Origin: Arenibacter sp. 6A1
Lineage (GTDB): Bacteria; Bacteroidota; Bacteroidia; Flavobacteriales; Flavobacteriaceae
Assembly: GCF_012272855.1 (NCBI RefSeq)
Contig: NZ_JAAXCQ010000006.1
Span: 210,794 to 274,793 of the forward strand
Direction: 5' to 3'
DNA length: 64,000 bases
Positions 44,137 to 53,403 of the stretch are shown piece after piece (the stretch's first letter is position 1; each line of letters begins with the position of its first letter). Under the pieces are notes generated by a model, which did not search any database, was not told the origin of the DNA, and saw only the letters and a program-made list of their open reading frames with translations. The position numbers and the translations under genes were made by a program.

Positions 44137-45327
44137 ATGAACCTAAAACCAACTATTTTAATTTTAAGTGTTGTACTATTTTCAAGTTGCTCTTTTAAAA
44201 CCAAGAATAACGCTGAGATTGCCGCTGTTTTGGATATTGCCGAAGCGCAGTACGACTTGATGAATACCGCCATCAGTCCAGCTTTTTCCGATAAAAAATT
44301 TATGCCAAGAACCATTGAAGACGGCAAAAGGCGATTGGTGCATGTGAAGGATTGGACCAGTGGTTTTTATCCAGGGTCTTTGTGGTATCTGTACGAACTG
44401 ACCAAGGATGAAAAATGGAAGGAAAGGGCGGTGCGTTATACCGAGAAACTCGATACCATTCAGTATTGGGAAGGGAACCACGATGTTGGGTTTATAATGG
44501 AATGTAGTTATGGAAATGCTTTAAAGGGCCATAAAACTAAAGCATACGAAGATATCATAGTGCAAACGGCAAAATCCCTCTCGGCACGGTTTAGACCGGC
44601 AGCGGGCGTTCTTCAGTCCTGGGATGGCAACGAGAAATGGGCATGTCCGGTGATTATAGATAATATGATGAATCTAGAACTCCTGTTCAACGCTACAAAA
44701 ATATCCGGAGATTCTCTTTATTATGATATTGCGGTGTCCCATGCCGATAAAACAATTGAAAATCATTACAGGGACGATTATAGCTCCTATCATGTTGTCG
44801 AGTATGACACTATTAGCGGTGCTGTCGTCCAAAAAAATACACATCAGGGATATAGCGATGGCTCTGCCTGGGCACGTGGACAGGCCTGGGGATTATATGG
44901 CTTTACCATGAGTTACAGAGAAACGAAGGACCCTAAATATTTAGAGCAGGCAAAGCATATTGCAAATTTTATCAAGCAAAATCCAAATTTGCCAACGGAT
45001 CAGGTACCTTTTTGGGATTATGATGCCCCTAAAGGACCGGATACTCCTAGGGACGCTTCCGCTGCGGCCATTACTGCATCTGCCTTGTATGAGCTTAGTG
45101 GTTTTGTCAATGAGGACGAAAAGAAGGCCTATTTAAATTGGGCCGAAAAGATTATGAAAAGTTTAATGTCTCCCGATTATTTGGCGGCAATAGGAACGAA
45201 TGAAAATTTTCTTCTGAAACATTCTGTGGGGAGCAAACCTCATGAGGTGGAAATTGATGTGCCCTTAAATTACGCCGATTACTATTTTTTGGAGGCCTTA
45301 TTTAGAAAGCTTAATTTAAAGGATTAA
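44137..45327 (+). CDS. GH88 unsaturated glucuronyl hydrolase, lipoprotein
   Basis: A 396-residue enzyme with lipoprotein signal (VVLFSSCSF, Cys 18) and the alpha/alpha-barrel of GH88. The key residues are Asp116 (GNHDVGFI) and Asp175 (IIDNMMNLELL), about 60 apart as in characterised UGLs. Other family blocks are HQGYSDGSAWARGQAWGLYG and DASAAAITASALYEL. It hydrates and removes the 4,5-unsaturated uronic acid from oligosaccharides made by polysaccharide lyases, notably chondroitin or hyaluronan disaccharides. It would act on the products of the PL6-PL8 lyase, although the genes are about 22 kb apart. A promoter and REP-like element lie upstream. Confidence 0.92.
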   Translation: MNLKPTILILSVVLFSSCSFKTKNNAEIAAVLDIAEAQYDLMNTAISPAFSDKKFMPRTIEDGKRRLVHVKDWTSGFYPGSLWYLYELTKDEKWKERAVRYTEKLDTIQYWEGNHDVGFIMECSYGNALKGHKTKAYEDIIVQTAKSLSARFRPAAGVLQSWDGNEKWACPVIIDNMMNLELLFNATKISGDSLYYDIAVSHADKTIENHYRDDYSSYHVVEYDTISGAVVQKNTHQGYSDGSAWARGQAWGLYGFTMSYRETKDPKYLEQAKHIANFIKQNPNLPTDQVPFWDYDAPKGPDTPRDASAAAITASALYELSGFVNEDEKKAYLNWAEKIMKSLMSPDYLAAIGTNENFLLKHSVGSKPHEVEIDVPLNYADYYFLEALFRKLNLKD

Positions 45328-45456
45328 ATAAAGCTGTAATGCCCATGGTATGCATTTAATAGTGGCATGGACAATAACAAAACTGGTTTAAAGCAGCAGG
45401 GGCCAACTATTAAGGATGGGTCGATTTTAAATGATGATTGGCATTGGCATTATATT

Positions 45457-45538
45457 TTGGGCGTTCCCTCCTTCGTCGGGCGGGCACTTGGCTATATCCC
45501 TTGCGGTGCTGCGGGGATGCCGCCGCGGTCCCTAACGC
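45457..45538 (-). ncRNA. 82-bp structured intergenic element, copy 2 of 3 (Flavo-1-like candidate)
   Basis: Same length and ends as the copies at 6769 and 50030. It reads GCGTTAGGGACCGCGGCGGC at its 5' end on the minus strand. It lies between the convergent GH88 and histidine decarboxylase genes. Confidence 0.6.
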
Positions 45539-45605
45539 GAAACTAGTTGTCCTTGATCGACCAAGCCGATCTGGAAGGATATTCATTTAAAAATGAGGCG
45601 ATAGG

Positions 45606-46763
45606 TCAAAACTCAAATTCAAATGCTTCCTCTTCCACCGGGCTGGTATTTTTCATATCGTGTACAAACTCGTCTATCTGTGCCTTGCTTACATTGGGCA
45701 TGCATATGATATGGGAAATATCGTCCTCGGTGGCCAATTGCCATTTTAATTTAATTTCTAAGGGTGTTTTGGGTAAAACCACCGTAATAGCGCCGGGGTT
45801 TCGCCAAGCAGCGATACCAATATTATGTAGTTGGTCTAAACAGTATTGAGCGGTTTCCAAGCAATGCTGGTAACGTGCTCGTAAGCCTTCTTCGCCCAAT
45901 TGTTTTAGAGCGTACCATAGAAATAAAGGGCTATGGCCATTTCGGGAACCGGTAATGGTAGTGTCTAAAGATCCTATATAAGAAACGCCCTTGGCTATCC
46001 TGTCCCTATTGCTTCGTTTGGTGACGATAACCCCTGTAGGAATAGGGGAGCCTATAAATTTATGACCGCTTATAGAGATACTGTCGGCCCCATCTTTAAA
46101 ATCAAAGGGCAAACAAGGTTCCATAAATGCGCCATAGGTGCCAGATAAGGCCGCGTCGCAATGAATGTAATGGTTTTGTATGGCCAAACGTTTTAAAATA
46201 CTTTTTATTTTAGATACATCGTCCTTGGCTTCCTTCATGGTAGTACCAAAAGTAGCTAGGACAAGGGCAGGCTTGTGACGGTTGAGCTTTACCGTGTTTT
46301 TAAAATCCTCATAATCTATTTCGCCATTCTTTTGGGCGCGGATGACAATGCTGGGGATACCTAACAAATGAATGTTTTTTCGTACACTATAATGGGTCGA
46401 CTCTGAGTAGTATACCATGGCATTGGGATATAGTTCCCGTGCCAAATAAAGTCCGTACAAATTACTTTCAGATCCACCATTAGTAACATACCCCCAATAG
46501 TCATTGGGTTGTGCTCGGAATAGTTTGGCAAAAAAACCTACGACCTCACGCTCCATTTCATGGGTTTGAACCTTATAGGTGCCATCTTCAAAAGGATCCC
46601 CTAAATTATTAATAGGATATTTTAGGAAATCGTTTAATTCAGAATAATCAAAATCCTTGGATACAGGATACCCTAAAAAAGTATCTCTAGCCTGTGCTAT
46701 TTCCTGTCTAAGCAGTTGTAAACGATGGCTGTCTTTTGGCGATAATCTTTTCTTTAAGGACAT
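45606..46763 (-). CDS. hdc: Histidine decarboxylase, PLP-dependent
   Basis: A 385-residue group II PLP decarboxylase resembling the Morganella/Klebsiella histidine decarboxylase as remembered: SKDFDYSELNDFLKYPINN at the N-terminus, WGYVTNGGSESN, YYSESTHYSV with the cofactor-stacking His124, HCDAALSGTYG, and Lys235 in ISISGHKFIGSPIP. ITGSRNGHSPLFLWYA is also shared. It would convert histidine to histamine and carbon dioxide in the cytoplasm; a related decarboxylase activity cannot be excluded. It is divergent from an Lrp-type regulator, with a palindrome between them. No histidine/histamine antiporter is adjacent. Confidence 0.85.
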   Translation of the reverse strand: MSLKKRLSPKDSHRLQLLRQEIAQARDTFLGYPVSKDFDYSELNDFLKYPINNLGDPFEDGTYKVQTHEMEREVVGFFAKLFRAQPNDYWGYVTNGGSESNLYGLYLARELYPNAMVYYSESTHYSVRKNIHLLGIPSIVIRAQKNGEIDYEDFKNTVKLNRHKPALVLATFGTTMKEAKDDVSKIKSILKRLAIQNHYIHCDAALSGTYGAFMEPCLPFDFKDGADSISISGHKFIGSPIPTGVIVTKRSNRDRIAKGVSYIGSLDTTITGSRNGHSPLFLWYALKQLGEEGLRARYQHCLETAQYCLDQLHNIGIAAWRNPGAITVVLPKTPLEIKLKWQLATEDDISHIICMPNVSKAQIDEFVHDMKNTSPVEEEAFEFEF

Positions 46764-46787
46764 GTTATAAGGATTTAATTATTAGGT

Positions 46788-46795
46788 CAAATATA
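46788..46795 (-). promoter_or_regulatory. -7 box of the histidine decarboxylase gene
   Basis: Minus-strand TATATTTG matches TAnnTTTG, about 25 bp before the ATG, a usual distance. The -33 region lacks a TTG at the ideal spacing, which would fit an activator-dependent promoter. Confidence 0.5.
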
Positions 46796-46845
46796 CAATT
46801 AGAAGGTTTTTATATTGCACAATCAATGTAAATCAAAATATAAAC

Positions 46846-46867
46846 CTTTAAATATGTATATTTAAAG
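46846..46867. promoter_or_regulatory. 22-bp palindrome, candidate Lrp-family operator
   Basis: Perfect 10-bp arms (CTTTAAATAT and ATATTTAAAG) around a GT centre, in the 160-bp space between the divergent hdc and Lrp-type genes. The AT-rich palindrome with C/G ends resembles Lrp/AsnC sites in general form. It lies about 50 bp upstream of the hdc -7 box and about 57 bp before the regulator's start. Confidence 0.55.
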
Positions 46868-46923
46868 TATTTTAGTGTGGTCGTAATAAAAAGGATCTTT
46901 GAAAAAACGAAAAATATTCTGCC

Positions 46924-47376
46924 ATGGATGACATAGACAAAAAGATATTAATGCTTTTGCAGCGCAATGCGAAACAGAATACCAAAGAAATAGCGGAGAA
47001 AGTGGGCTTAACGGTATCGCCTACTTTTGAGAGAATAAAAAAATTGGAACAACAAGGGTTTATTAAAGGCTATGTAGCCCTATTAGATGGTCCTAAAGTG
47101 GGAAAATCTATTGTTGTATATAGTCAAATTTCCTTGTCCGTACATTCTAGGGAATTAATAGATGATTTTAAAACCAATATTGCCAATCTTCCAGAAATTT
47201 TGGGATGTCACCATGTTTCCGGGAACTATGACTTTTTGTTAAAGGTTGCCGTGAGGGATATGAACGAGTACCAACAATTTGTAGTCGATAAGCTTTCTGT
47301 GATAAAAGGAATAAGCAATGTGCAAAGTTCCTTTGTGATGGAAGAAATTAAAAATGATACCGCTTATATTTTGTAG
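46924..47376 (+). CDS. Lrp/AsnC family transcriptional regulator
   Basis: A 150-residue regulator. The N-terminal helix-turn-helix reads DDIDKKILMLLQRNAKQNTK, EIAEKVGLTVSPTFERIKKL. A C-terminal ligand-binding RAM domain follows (about 65-145), with GCHHVSGNYDFLLKVAVRD, which has the family G.yDy.l pattern. Members of this family sense amino acids and often control a divergent amino-acid gene; here that is the histidine decarboxylase gene. It may bind the palindrome at 46846-46867. Confidence 0.92.
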   Translation: MDDIDKKILMLLQRNAKQNTKEIAEKVGLTVSPTFERIKKLEQQGFIKGYVALLDGPKVGKSIVVYSQISLSVHSRELIDDFKTNIANLPEILGCHHVSGNYDFLLKVAVRDMNEYQQFVVDKLSVIKGISNVQSSFVMEEIKNDTAYIL

Positions 47377-47475
47377 TTGGTCACGTGAAGGCTTACGAGT
47401 CTTGGTGCTCCTATATCTGCAGTCCTTCTGTACGCTATAAATTGTTATCTTGCCATAAATTATACGCTAGGTCTT

Positions 47476-48639
47476 ATGAAATTATTTGTTGTTCCGTGTT
47501 CTATAGTACTTCTATTATTTTCTGTTAGTAGTTGTAAACAAACCTCTAAGGAAAATCAACCAGCTATAGATAGTAGTAGTGTTTTGGATATAAAATCAGA
47601 TAAGAAAATGGAATTATTGGTGGGTACCTATACCCAAGAGGAAAGTCAGGGGATTTATAGATTGAAATATAACCCTGTTAACGGGGAATTGTCTGATCCT
47701 AACTTAGTAGTAGAAACTGAAAATCCGTCTTATTTACATATTTCAAAGGACCGTAATACGGTTTTTGCAGTCAATGAAAACAACAAAGGTACTGTTTCTT
47801 CCTTCAGCTGGAATGCCGATAGGACAAACCTGAGTCTTATTGGGCAACAGTCTAGTGAGGGGCAACATCCTTGTTATATAACCCTTAATGAAGCCGAAAA
47901 TCTTTTGGCCGCGGCTAACTATTCTTCAGGAAATATTGTAATGTATAAGGTTTCGGAGAACGGTCGTATAGAAGGAGACGCTCAAATTAAAACGCATGAG
48001 GGAACAGGTTCGGTGATGCCCAACCAGGCATCGGCACGCGCACATTGTGTGCAGTTTGGTGCAGATGGAAAATATTTGTATGCCGTAGATCTAGGAATAG
48101 ACCAGGTATTGGTATATCCTATTGATGCTCAGGGAAAATTAGGAGCTTCACAATTGGCTTTGGCCTTGGAGAAAGGCGATGGTCCACGGCACCTTACCTT
48201 TCACCCGACCAAGAATTTGGTTTTTATTATAAATGAACTTTCCAGTAGTGTGGTTACTGCCCAATTGAACCCTGAAAACGGTACGATGGTGGTGGTCGAT
48301 AAAAAGAGTACGTTGCCAACAGCTTATAAGGGGAAAAATGCCCCCGCCGATATACATTTGAGCAGCAACGGAAAATTTTTATATGCCTCTAATCGTGGGC
48401 ATAACAGCATTGCCGTTTTTAGCGTATCGGAAGATGGAAGTCTACAATTGCTAGACAATACTTCGGTAGAAGGTGACTGGCCTCGAAATTTTGTTCTTTC
48501 GCCAGATGAGAAGTTTTTATTGGTCGCCAACCAAATTTCAAATAATATAACGGTTTTTAGTGTCGATGCCAAGAGTGGACTTTTGAGTTTTACGGGGAAT
48601 CAGATAGCACTTTCTAAGCCTGTTAGCCTAAATTTTTAG
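47476..48639 (+). CDS. Lactonase family protein (6-phosphogluconolactonase-like propeller), lipoprotein
   Basis: A 387-residue lipoprotein (VSSCKQ, Cys 20) with a seven-bladed propeller of the PF10282 type. It contains LLVGTYTQEESQGIYRLKYN, NPSYLHISKDRNTVFAVNEN, ARAHCVQFGADGKYLYAVDL, DGPRHLTFHPTKNLVFIINE and GDWPRNFVLSPDEKFLLVAN. Cytoplasmic members hydrolyse 6-phosphogluconolactone; this one carries a lipid-attachment signal, so a different sugar lactone in the periplasm is likely. It is on the same strand as the Lrp gene, 100 bp downstream. Confidence 0.88.
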   Translation: MKLFVVPCSIVLLLFSVSSCKQTSKENQPAIDSSSVLDIKSDKKMELLVGTYTQEESQGIYRLKYNPVNGELSDPNLVVETENPSYLHISKDRNTVFAVNENNKGTVSSFSWNADRTNLSLIGQQSSEGQHPCYITLNEAENLLAAANYSSGNIVMYKVSENGRIEGDAQIKTHEGTGSVMPNQASARAHCVQFGADGKYLYAVDLGIDQVLVYPIDAQGKLGASQLALALEKGDGPRHLTFHPTKNLVFIINELSSSVVTAQLNPENGTMVVVDKKSTLPTAYKGKNAPADIHLSSNGKFLYASNRGHNSIAVFSVSEDGSLQLLDNTSVEGDWPRNFVLSPDEKFLLVANQISNNITVFSVDAKSGLLSFTGNQIALSKPVSLNF

Positions 48640-48700
48640 GGGGTAGGAAGGTCTTTTTACATCAGGTCACTCATTTATTCGAATTAATAATGCCAACGAT

Positions 48701-49195
48701 ATGAACATTCTTTACTTACATGGATTAGAGAGCACCCTTAGTGATGCCAAACGAAGTCTTTTGGAAAAGTACGGTAGGGTGGAGGCACCTTTGATGGATT
48801 ATAAAGAGCAGAATCAGATTTTTGAGACCCTCTTTGAAAAATATAAAAATTCCGATATTGATGTGGTTATGGGGAGTAGCATGGGCGGTTTTATGGGGTA
48901 TTATTTGGCCAAAGCCTTAAAAGTGCCGGCCTTATTGTTTAATCCAGCCCTCACATCCAGGTCCATAGTACAGGAAATTCCGTCTAAATTAGAAAACAGT
49001 AATAAATACCATCAGGTAGTTTTAGGATCACAGGATGAGGTGGTCAACCCCATGGATACGATTGCTTTCTTGTCACAGTTGTCCAAGGAATTCCCTTTGA
49101 AAATTCATTTAAACCATCAATTGGGCCATAGGATTCCTGAGACTGTTTTTAAACAAGAATTATCCGCTTTTTTTACCAGTTATAAGGAATACTAA
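48701..49195 (+). CDS. YqiA/UPF0227-like alpha/beta hydrolase
   Basis: A 164-residue protein with NILYLHGLES at the N-terminus, the nucleophile elbow MGSSMGGFMGYYLA, an Asp in LGSQDEVVNP and a His in QLGHRIPE. The size and order fit YqiA-type esterases, which act on short-chain acyl esters. The natural substrate is unknown. There is no signal peptide, so it is cytoplasmic. Confidence 0.85.
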   Translation: MNILYLHGLESTLSDAKRSLLEKYGRVEAPLMDYKEQNQIFETLFEKYKNSDIDVVMGSSMGGFMGYYLAKALKVPALLFNPALTSRSIVQEIPSKLENSNKYHQVVLGSQDEVVNPMDTIAFLSQLSKEFPLKIHLNHQLGHRIPETVFKQELSAFFTSYKEY

Positions 49196-49362
49196 ATAAG
49201 ATGTGGTACTTCTAAGAAAGAAGGACTATCATTTTTAGAACAAAAACCGTGGTTTTTTAAGGAATAAAGCGATAGGGACTTGTGTGGCAAAATCCTTTGT
49301 AATACTTTTAGAACACACAAAGCGCATTATGTGGCTCCTCTAATAGATAGCTATTCTTGTTT

Positions 49363-49965
49363 ATGACTACAAATAACGATTTACATAAGAACCTTTTTAT
49401 TATTATTTACCTCAATGCCATTGTTCCTCTTTCTTCTGAATTGAAACGTGCTTTGGGCGAAAGGATAAAAAAAGTAGGGTATTCCAAAGGAGAGGTTATC
49501 AATAGGGAAGGGGAGTACTTTACGAAACTATGCGTGATTAAGAAAGGTATTGTCCGAGGTTATTTTATGGAAGATACACTCGATATTACCACTTGGATAA
49601 GTTCCGACAATGAAATGTTCACTTCTATTACTGGTTTTTTTAGAAATAGGCCTGCCAAGGAGAATATCCAATGTTTAGAAGATATATATTGCGAATATTT
49701 GGAGTATGATGATCTGCAGTACTGTATCGATCATTTTCCTGAAATGGCAAGGCTATACCGGATCATGATAGAGGAATATTACCTGCACGCAGAGCATCGA
49801 GCATTTATCGCTAGGGTGCCCAGTGCCCAAAAAAGATGGAAACTCTATATGGAAAATCACTCCTTGGATGTCATCAATAGAATTCCTAAAAAATATATCG
49901 CCTCCTTGTTGGCAATGCGTCCAGAAACCTTGTCCAGAATAATGAGACAAGAGGTAAATGTTTAA
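49363..49965 (+). CDS. Crp/Fnr family transcriptional regulator
   Basis: About 200 residues from the ATG at 49363; a TTG two codons upstream is also in frame. An N-terminal cyclic-nucleotide-binding-like barrel (about 20-125; YSKGEVINREGEYFTKLCVI, KKGIVRGYF) is followed by helices and a C-terminal winged helix whose recognition part reads IPKKYIASLLAMRPETLSRI. Residues for cAMP or iron-sulfur binding are not evident, as in many Bacteroidota homologues. The regulon is unknown. Confidence 0.88.
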   Translation: MTTNNDLHKNLFIIIYLNAIVPLSSELKRALGERIKKVGYSKGEVINREGEYFTKLCVIKKGIVRGYFMEDTLDITTWISSDNEMFTSITGFFRNRPAKENIQCLEDIYCEYLEYDDLQYCIDHFPEMARLYRIMIEEYYLHAEHRAFIARVPSAQKRWKLYMENHSLDVINRIPKKYIASLLAMRPETLSRIMRQEVNV

Positions 49966-50029
49966 TAGATTATTTACAATTAGGCATATGTATCAATGGT
50001 TATAGAGGTCTCTTGGGAGGGTTTTTTCT

Positions 50030-50111
50030 GCGTTAGGGACCGCCGCGGCATCCCCGCAGCTACGCAAGGGATATAGCAAAGGGCCCGACCGACGAAGGAG
50101 GGAACGCCCAA
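50030..50111 (+). ncRNA. 82-bp structured intergenic element, copy 3 of 3 (Flavo-1-like candidate)
   Basis: Same ends and length as the copies at 6769 and 45457. It has GGGACCGCCGCGGCATCCCC and the invariant AAGGGATATAGC block. It lies between convergent genes (Crp/Fnr regulator and the DUF1579-like gene). Confidence 0.6.
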
Positions 50112-50183
50112 GTGAAAAGGCTACAGTCTATACGAATTAGTCACGCTTTAGATACCCCAAAACTTTTTTAACACTGTCCTTTT

Positions 50184-50702
50184 TTATGGTCTAGGTTTAT
50201 AATGCCCGTCAAAAATTTTCTTCCATGTTTTCCCTCCATTTGGGCTCTGTTCCCATTCTTGTCTTACGCTAGCATCGGATAGCTTGGTCCAAACAATACG
50301 ATTACAAGGGGCCGTAGTTTCACAATCTGACAACAGCATTTTATCCTTATTAAAGCTGCCTTTTAAATGCAACCGCAGGCCGCTATTGTCTACCCAGAAT
50401 TGTTCCCACTGATCGGTTTTGGGTACGTATATATTGAAACTTTTACCTTCGTATTGGGAAGCCCTGGCCGTATATTTTTCTTCTATAGCGCTATGGTTTA
50501 AAATTGGAGCAATAGCGCTGACACCAATAATGGTATCTGTTTCGAATTTATAAACGTTCCATTCCCCGATCCAAAAATCGAACTCGTGATTTTTAGTCGG
50601 GGTTTGGGAAAAAAGAAGGTTGCCCATCACCAGCAAAGTCAAAAGACCGAACATTTTAATCCTTATGGGTGCACGTCTATTGGACTGTTTTCTTTGCATC
50701 AT
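50184..50702 (-). CDS. Secreted DUF1579-like protein
   Basis: A 172-residue protein with a basic N-region and a hydrophobic signal (MFGLLTLLVMGNLLFSQ at about 17-33), then HEFDFWIGEWNVYKF, the opening typical of DUF1579-like small beta-barrel proteins. IVWTKLSDASVRQEWEQS and GGKTWKKIFDGHYKP near the end also fit. Function unknown. An alternative start at the Met before FGLL would give a signal without its basic region. Confidence 0.78.
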   Translation of the reverse strand: MMQRKQSNRRAPIRIKMFGLLTLLVMGNLLFSQTPTKNHEFDFWIGEWNVYKFETDTIIGVSAIAPILNHSAIEEKYTARASQYEGKSFNIYVPKTDQWEQFWVDNSGLRLHLKGSFNKDKMLLSDCETTAPCNRIVWTKLSDASVRQEWEQSPNGGKTWKKIFDGHYKPRP

Positions 50703-50754
50703 TTGTCGTCTTTTTTTCTAGGCGATGGAATGGGGAATAGCCTAAAAATTTAAA

Positions 50755-53403
50755 TTATTTAATTCCAGAGATCAGATTGGTGACCAAGGCTGTCCAGCCG
50801 GTTTGATGGGAGGCACCTATCCCTCTTCCGTTGTCACCGTGGAAATACTCATAGAACAAAATATAATCTTTAAAGTGAGCGTCTTGATACGTTTTTTGAT
50901 GCAAGGCATTGACAGGTCTGTTGCCCTGTTTGTCTTTCTCGAAAATGTTGATCAACCGCTTGCTTAAGGCATCGCTTATCTCTTTTAGGCTTAAGTGTTT
51001 TCCACTGCCGCTAGGATATTCAAAGGTCGTATTGTCACCGGTATAGGAATAATACTCCCTGATGGCTTCAATAAATAAATAGTTCATGGGGAACCAAATG
51101 GGGCCTCTCCAATTAGAATTTCCGCCAAACATGGCAGTGGTAGACTCTGCCGGTTCGTAATTAATACTGTAATTAACGCCGTTAATGACTATGTTATAAG
51201 GGGTCTCGTGAATTTTAGACAGGGAGCGAATGCCATAAGGGCTTAAAAACTCCTTTTCGTCCAAGAGGGTTTCCATCAACTTTTTCATCCTATTCTTGGG
51301 GACTAAGGATAAGAGAAAATCATTGTCTTCTGTGTAATTTTGAATTACTGGAAATTTAAGGTTTTCCATGCGGTACTTTTTAAACCAAAGCACACTTTCC
51401 TTAAATTTAGGCAAGCGGTCCAAGGTCTCTTTTTTAATACAAAGGACTGCTGCCAAAGAAAGCATTCCGGCAATGGAACGAACCTTAATGGGAATAAACT
51501 GTCCTGTAGGCAATACCAATTGATCGTAGAAAAAATCTTCTTGGGCATCCCAGGTACATACATCTCCCAAACACCTAGTATTTAGAGTTTCGGCAATAAA
51601 GACAAAATGGCCAAAATATTTGGTGGCCATATCCTCATAGGAATCGTCGTCCATGGCGATTTCCAAACTTATTTCTAACATGTTCAGGCAATAGAGGGCC
51701 ATCCAGGAGGTGCCATCAACCTGTTCTAAAATCCCGTTACCTGGAATTCCGTGACTTCGGTCAAAAACTCCAATATTATCCAAGCCCAAAAATCCGCCTT
51801 GGAAAACGTTGTTCTGATGGCTGTCCAATCGATTCACCCACCAGGTAAAATTAAGGGCCAGCTTATTGAATATTCTTTTTAAGAACTTAATATCGCCACG
51901 GCCTGTTTTTTTTCGTTCAATTTTATAGATATTCAAGGCTGCCCAAGCCTGTACAGGAGGGTTAACGTCGCTAAAATTCCATTCATAGGCTGGGATCTGC
52001 CCATTAGGGGCCATATACCATTCCTTGGTAAATAATAGCAATTGTTTCTTGGCAAACTCAGGGTCTATTAAAGCAAAACTGGTACAGTGAAAAGCAGAGT
52101 CCCAAGCAGCATACCATGGGTATTCCCAAGCATCGGGCATGGAAAGAATATCGTGGTTCCTCAAAGTTTTCCATTCACTGTTTCGTCCATGTTGCCGCTC
52201 TATAGGAGGAAGGGATAGCTTAGAATCTCCATTTAGCCAAGTTTCAACCTCATAGTTATAATAGTTCTTAGACCATAACAAGCCTGCAAAAGCTTGTCTT
52301 TGAATGGTCGATTCTTCTTCCTTGCAATCGGTGATGGTTTTATAGAATTCGATGCATTCTTTTTCCCTAGCGGTAAAGGTAGCCTCGAAACTGCTGTCAA
52401 AAGGCGTTTTCTCTTGGTTTTTTGTCAGCCGTAATTTAATAACTCGTTGCTCGTTCCCTTTTAACTGTAAATGATATAAAGGGGCAAATTTAGTACCCTC
52501 ACTTCTCTTGGTAGCCAAGCTATAATCATTTGAAGTAACGGCCTTATGAAACAAATCTTTTTTATAAGGATGATTATTGGGCTGACTGTAAATGACCTCC
52601 ATATTGGTTTCGTTTTCCGTAAACAACAGTTTGTCGGCTTCTTCAAAATAAAGGTTATAATTCCCAACATAATGATGGGTTATGGAAACATAGGTCTGTT
52701 CATCCTTTTTTTCCGCTTTAATAAGGGGTTTTTTAACCTTGTCTTTATAGCTCCATATATTACGAATGCACAAACTGGGCAGTAAATGTAAGGAAGCAGG
52801 ACTGCTGGCCCTATTGCACACGGTTATTTTAATAAGTATATCTTCATTATCGGCCTTGGCGTATTCCGTAAATACATCAAAATAAGCATTTTGATTAAAT
52901 ATTCCCGTATCTAAAAGCTCGTATTCCGTTTCATTTCGGTTGCGTTCCTTGTTTTTTTGTACCAAAGCCGCATACGGAAATTCATTTTGGGGATATTTAT
53001 AAAGATGCTTCATATAGGAATGGGTAGGTGTATTTTCTAAGTAATAATACAATTCCTTTACGTCTTCCCCGTGGTTTCCCTGAGGCCCGGTTAAACCAAA
53101 CAAACGTTCTTTTAAAATGGCATCCTTTCCGTTCCACAAGGCAAGGCCAAAACATATGTTTCCGAAATTGTCCGATAGTCCTGCTATCCCATCTTCCCCC
53201 CATCTATAGGCACGGCTACGGGCATGTTCGTGAGGAAAATACTCCCAAGCGTTGCCATTAGCACTATAATCCTCTCTTACGGTCCCCCATTGGCGTTCAC
53301 TTAAATAAGATCCCCATTTTAACCAATCTTTGGTAGTAGTCTTATTTTCTTCTAAACGTTTCTCTTCTTCGGTATGCATTCTGTTCTTAGTTATGATGGT
53401 CAT
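50755..53403 (-). CDS. GH63-type glucosidase (MGH1-like)
   Basis: About 882 residues with no signal peptide. It opens with KDWLKWGSYLSERQWGTVRE and YRWGEDGIAGLSD, continues through AWDSAFHCTSFALIDPEFAK and GQIPAYEWNFSDVNPPVQAW, and ends in WRGPIWFPMNYLFIEAI and GRGIGASHQTGWTALV. These are features of the (alpha/alpha)6-barrel GH63 family. Bacterial members hydrolyse alpha-glucosides or glucosylglycerate/mannosylglycerate. The substrate here is unknown, and the lack of a signal suggests cytoplasmic use. The frame is open to a TTG at 53454; the ATG at 53403 or 53379 is preferred. Confidence 0.85.
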   Translation of the reverse strand: MTIITKNRMHTEEEKRLEENKTTTKDWLKWGSYLSERQWGTVREDYSANGNAWEYFPHEHARSRAYRWGEDGIAGLSDNFGNICFGLALWNGKDAILKERLFGLTGPQGNHGEDVKELYYYLENTPTHSYMKHLYKYPQNEFPYAALVQKNKERNRNETEYELLDTGIFNQNAYFDVFTEYAKADNEDILIKITVCNRASSPASLHLLPSLCIRNIWSYKDKVKKPLIKAEKKDEQTYVSITHHYVGNYNLYFEEADKLLFTENETNMEVIYSQPNNHPYKKDLFHKAVTSNDYSLATKRSEGTKFAPLYHLQLKGNEQRVIKLRLTKNQEKTPFDSSFEATFTAREKECIEFYKTITDCKEEESTIQRQAFAGLLWSKNYYNYEVETWLNGDSKLSLPPIERQHGRNSEWKTLRNHDILSMPDAWEYPWYAAWDSAFHCTSFALIDPEFAKKQLLLFTKEWYMAPNGQIPAYEWNFSDVNPPVQAWAALNIYKIERKKTGRGDIKFLKRIFNKLALNFTWWVNRLDSHQNNVFQGGFLGLDNIGVFDRSHGIPGNGILEQVDGTSWMALYCLNMLEISLEIAMDDDSYEDMATKYFGHFVFIAETLNTRCLGDVCTWDAQEDFFYDQLVLPTGQFIPIKVRSIAGMLSLAAVLCIKKETLDRLPKFKESVLWFKKYRMENLKFPVIQNYTEDNDFLLSLVPKNRMKKLMETLLDEKEFLSPYGIRSLSKIHETPYNIVINGVNYSINYEPAESTTAMFGGNSNWRGPIWFPMNYLFIEAIREYYSYTGDNTTFEYPSGSGKHLSLKEISDALSKRLINIFEKDKQGNRPVNALHQKTYQDAHFKDYILFYEYFHGDNGRGIGASHQTGWTALVTNLISGIK

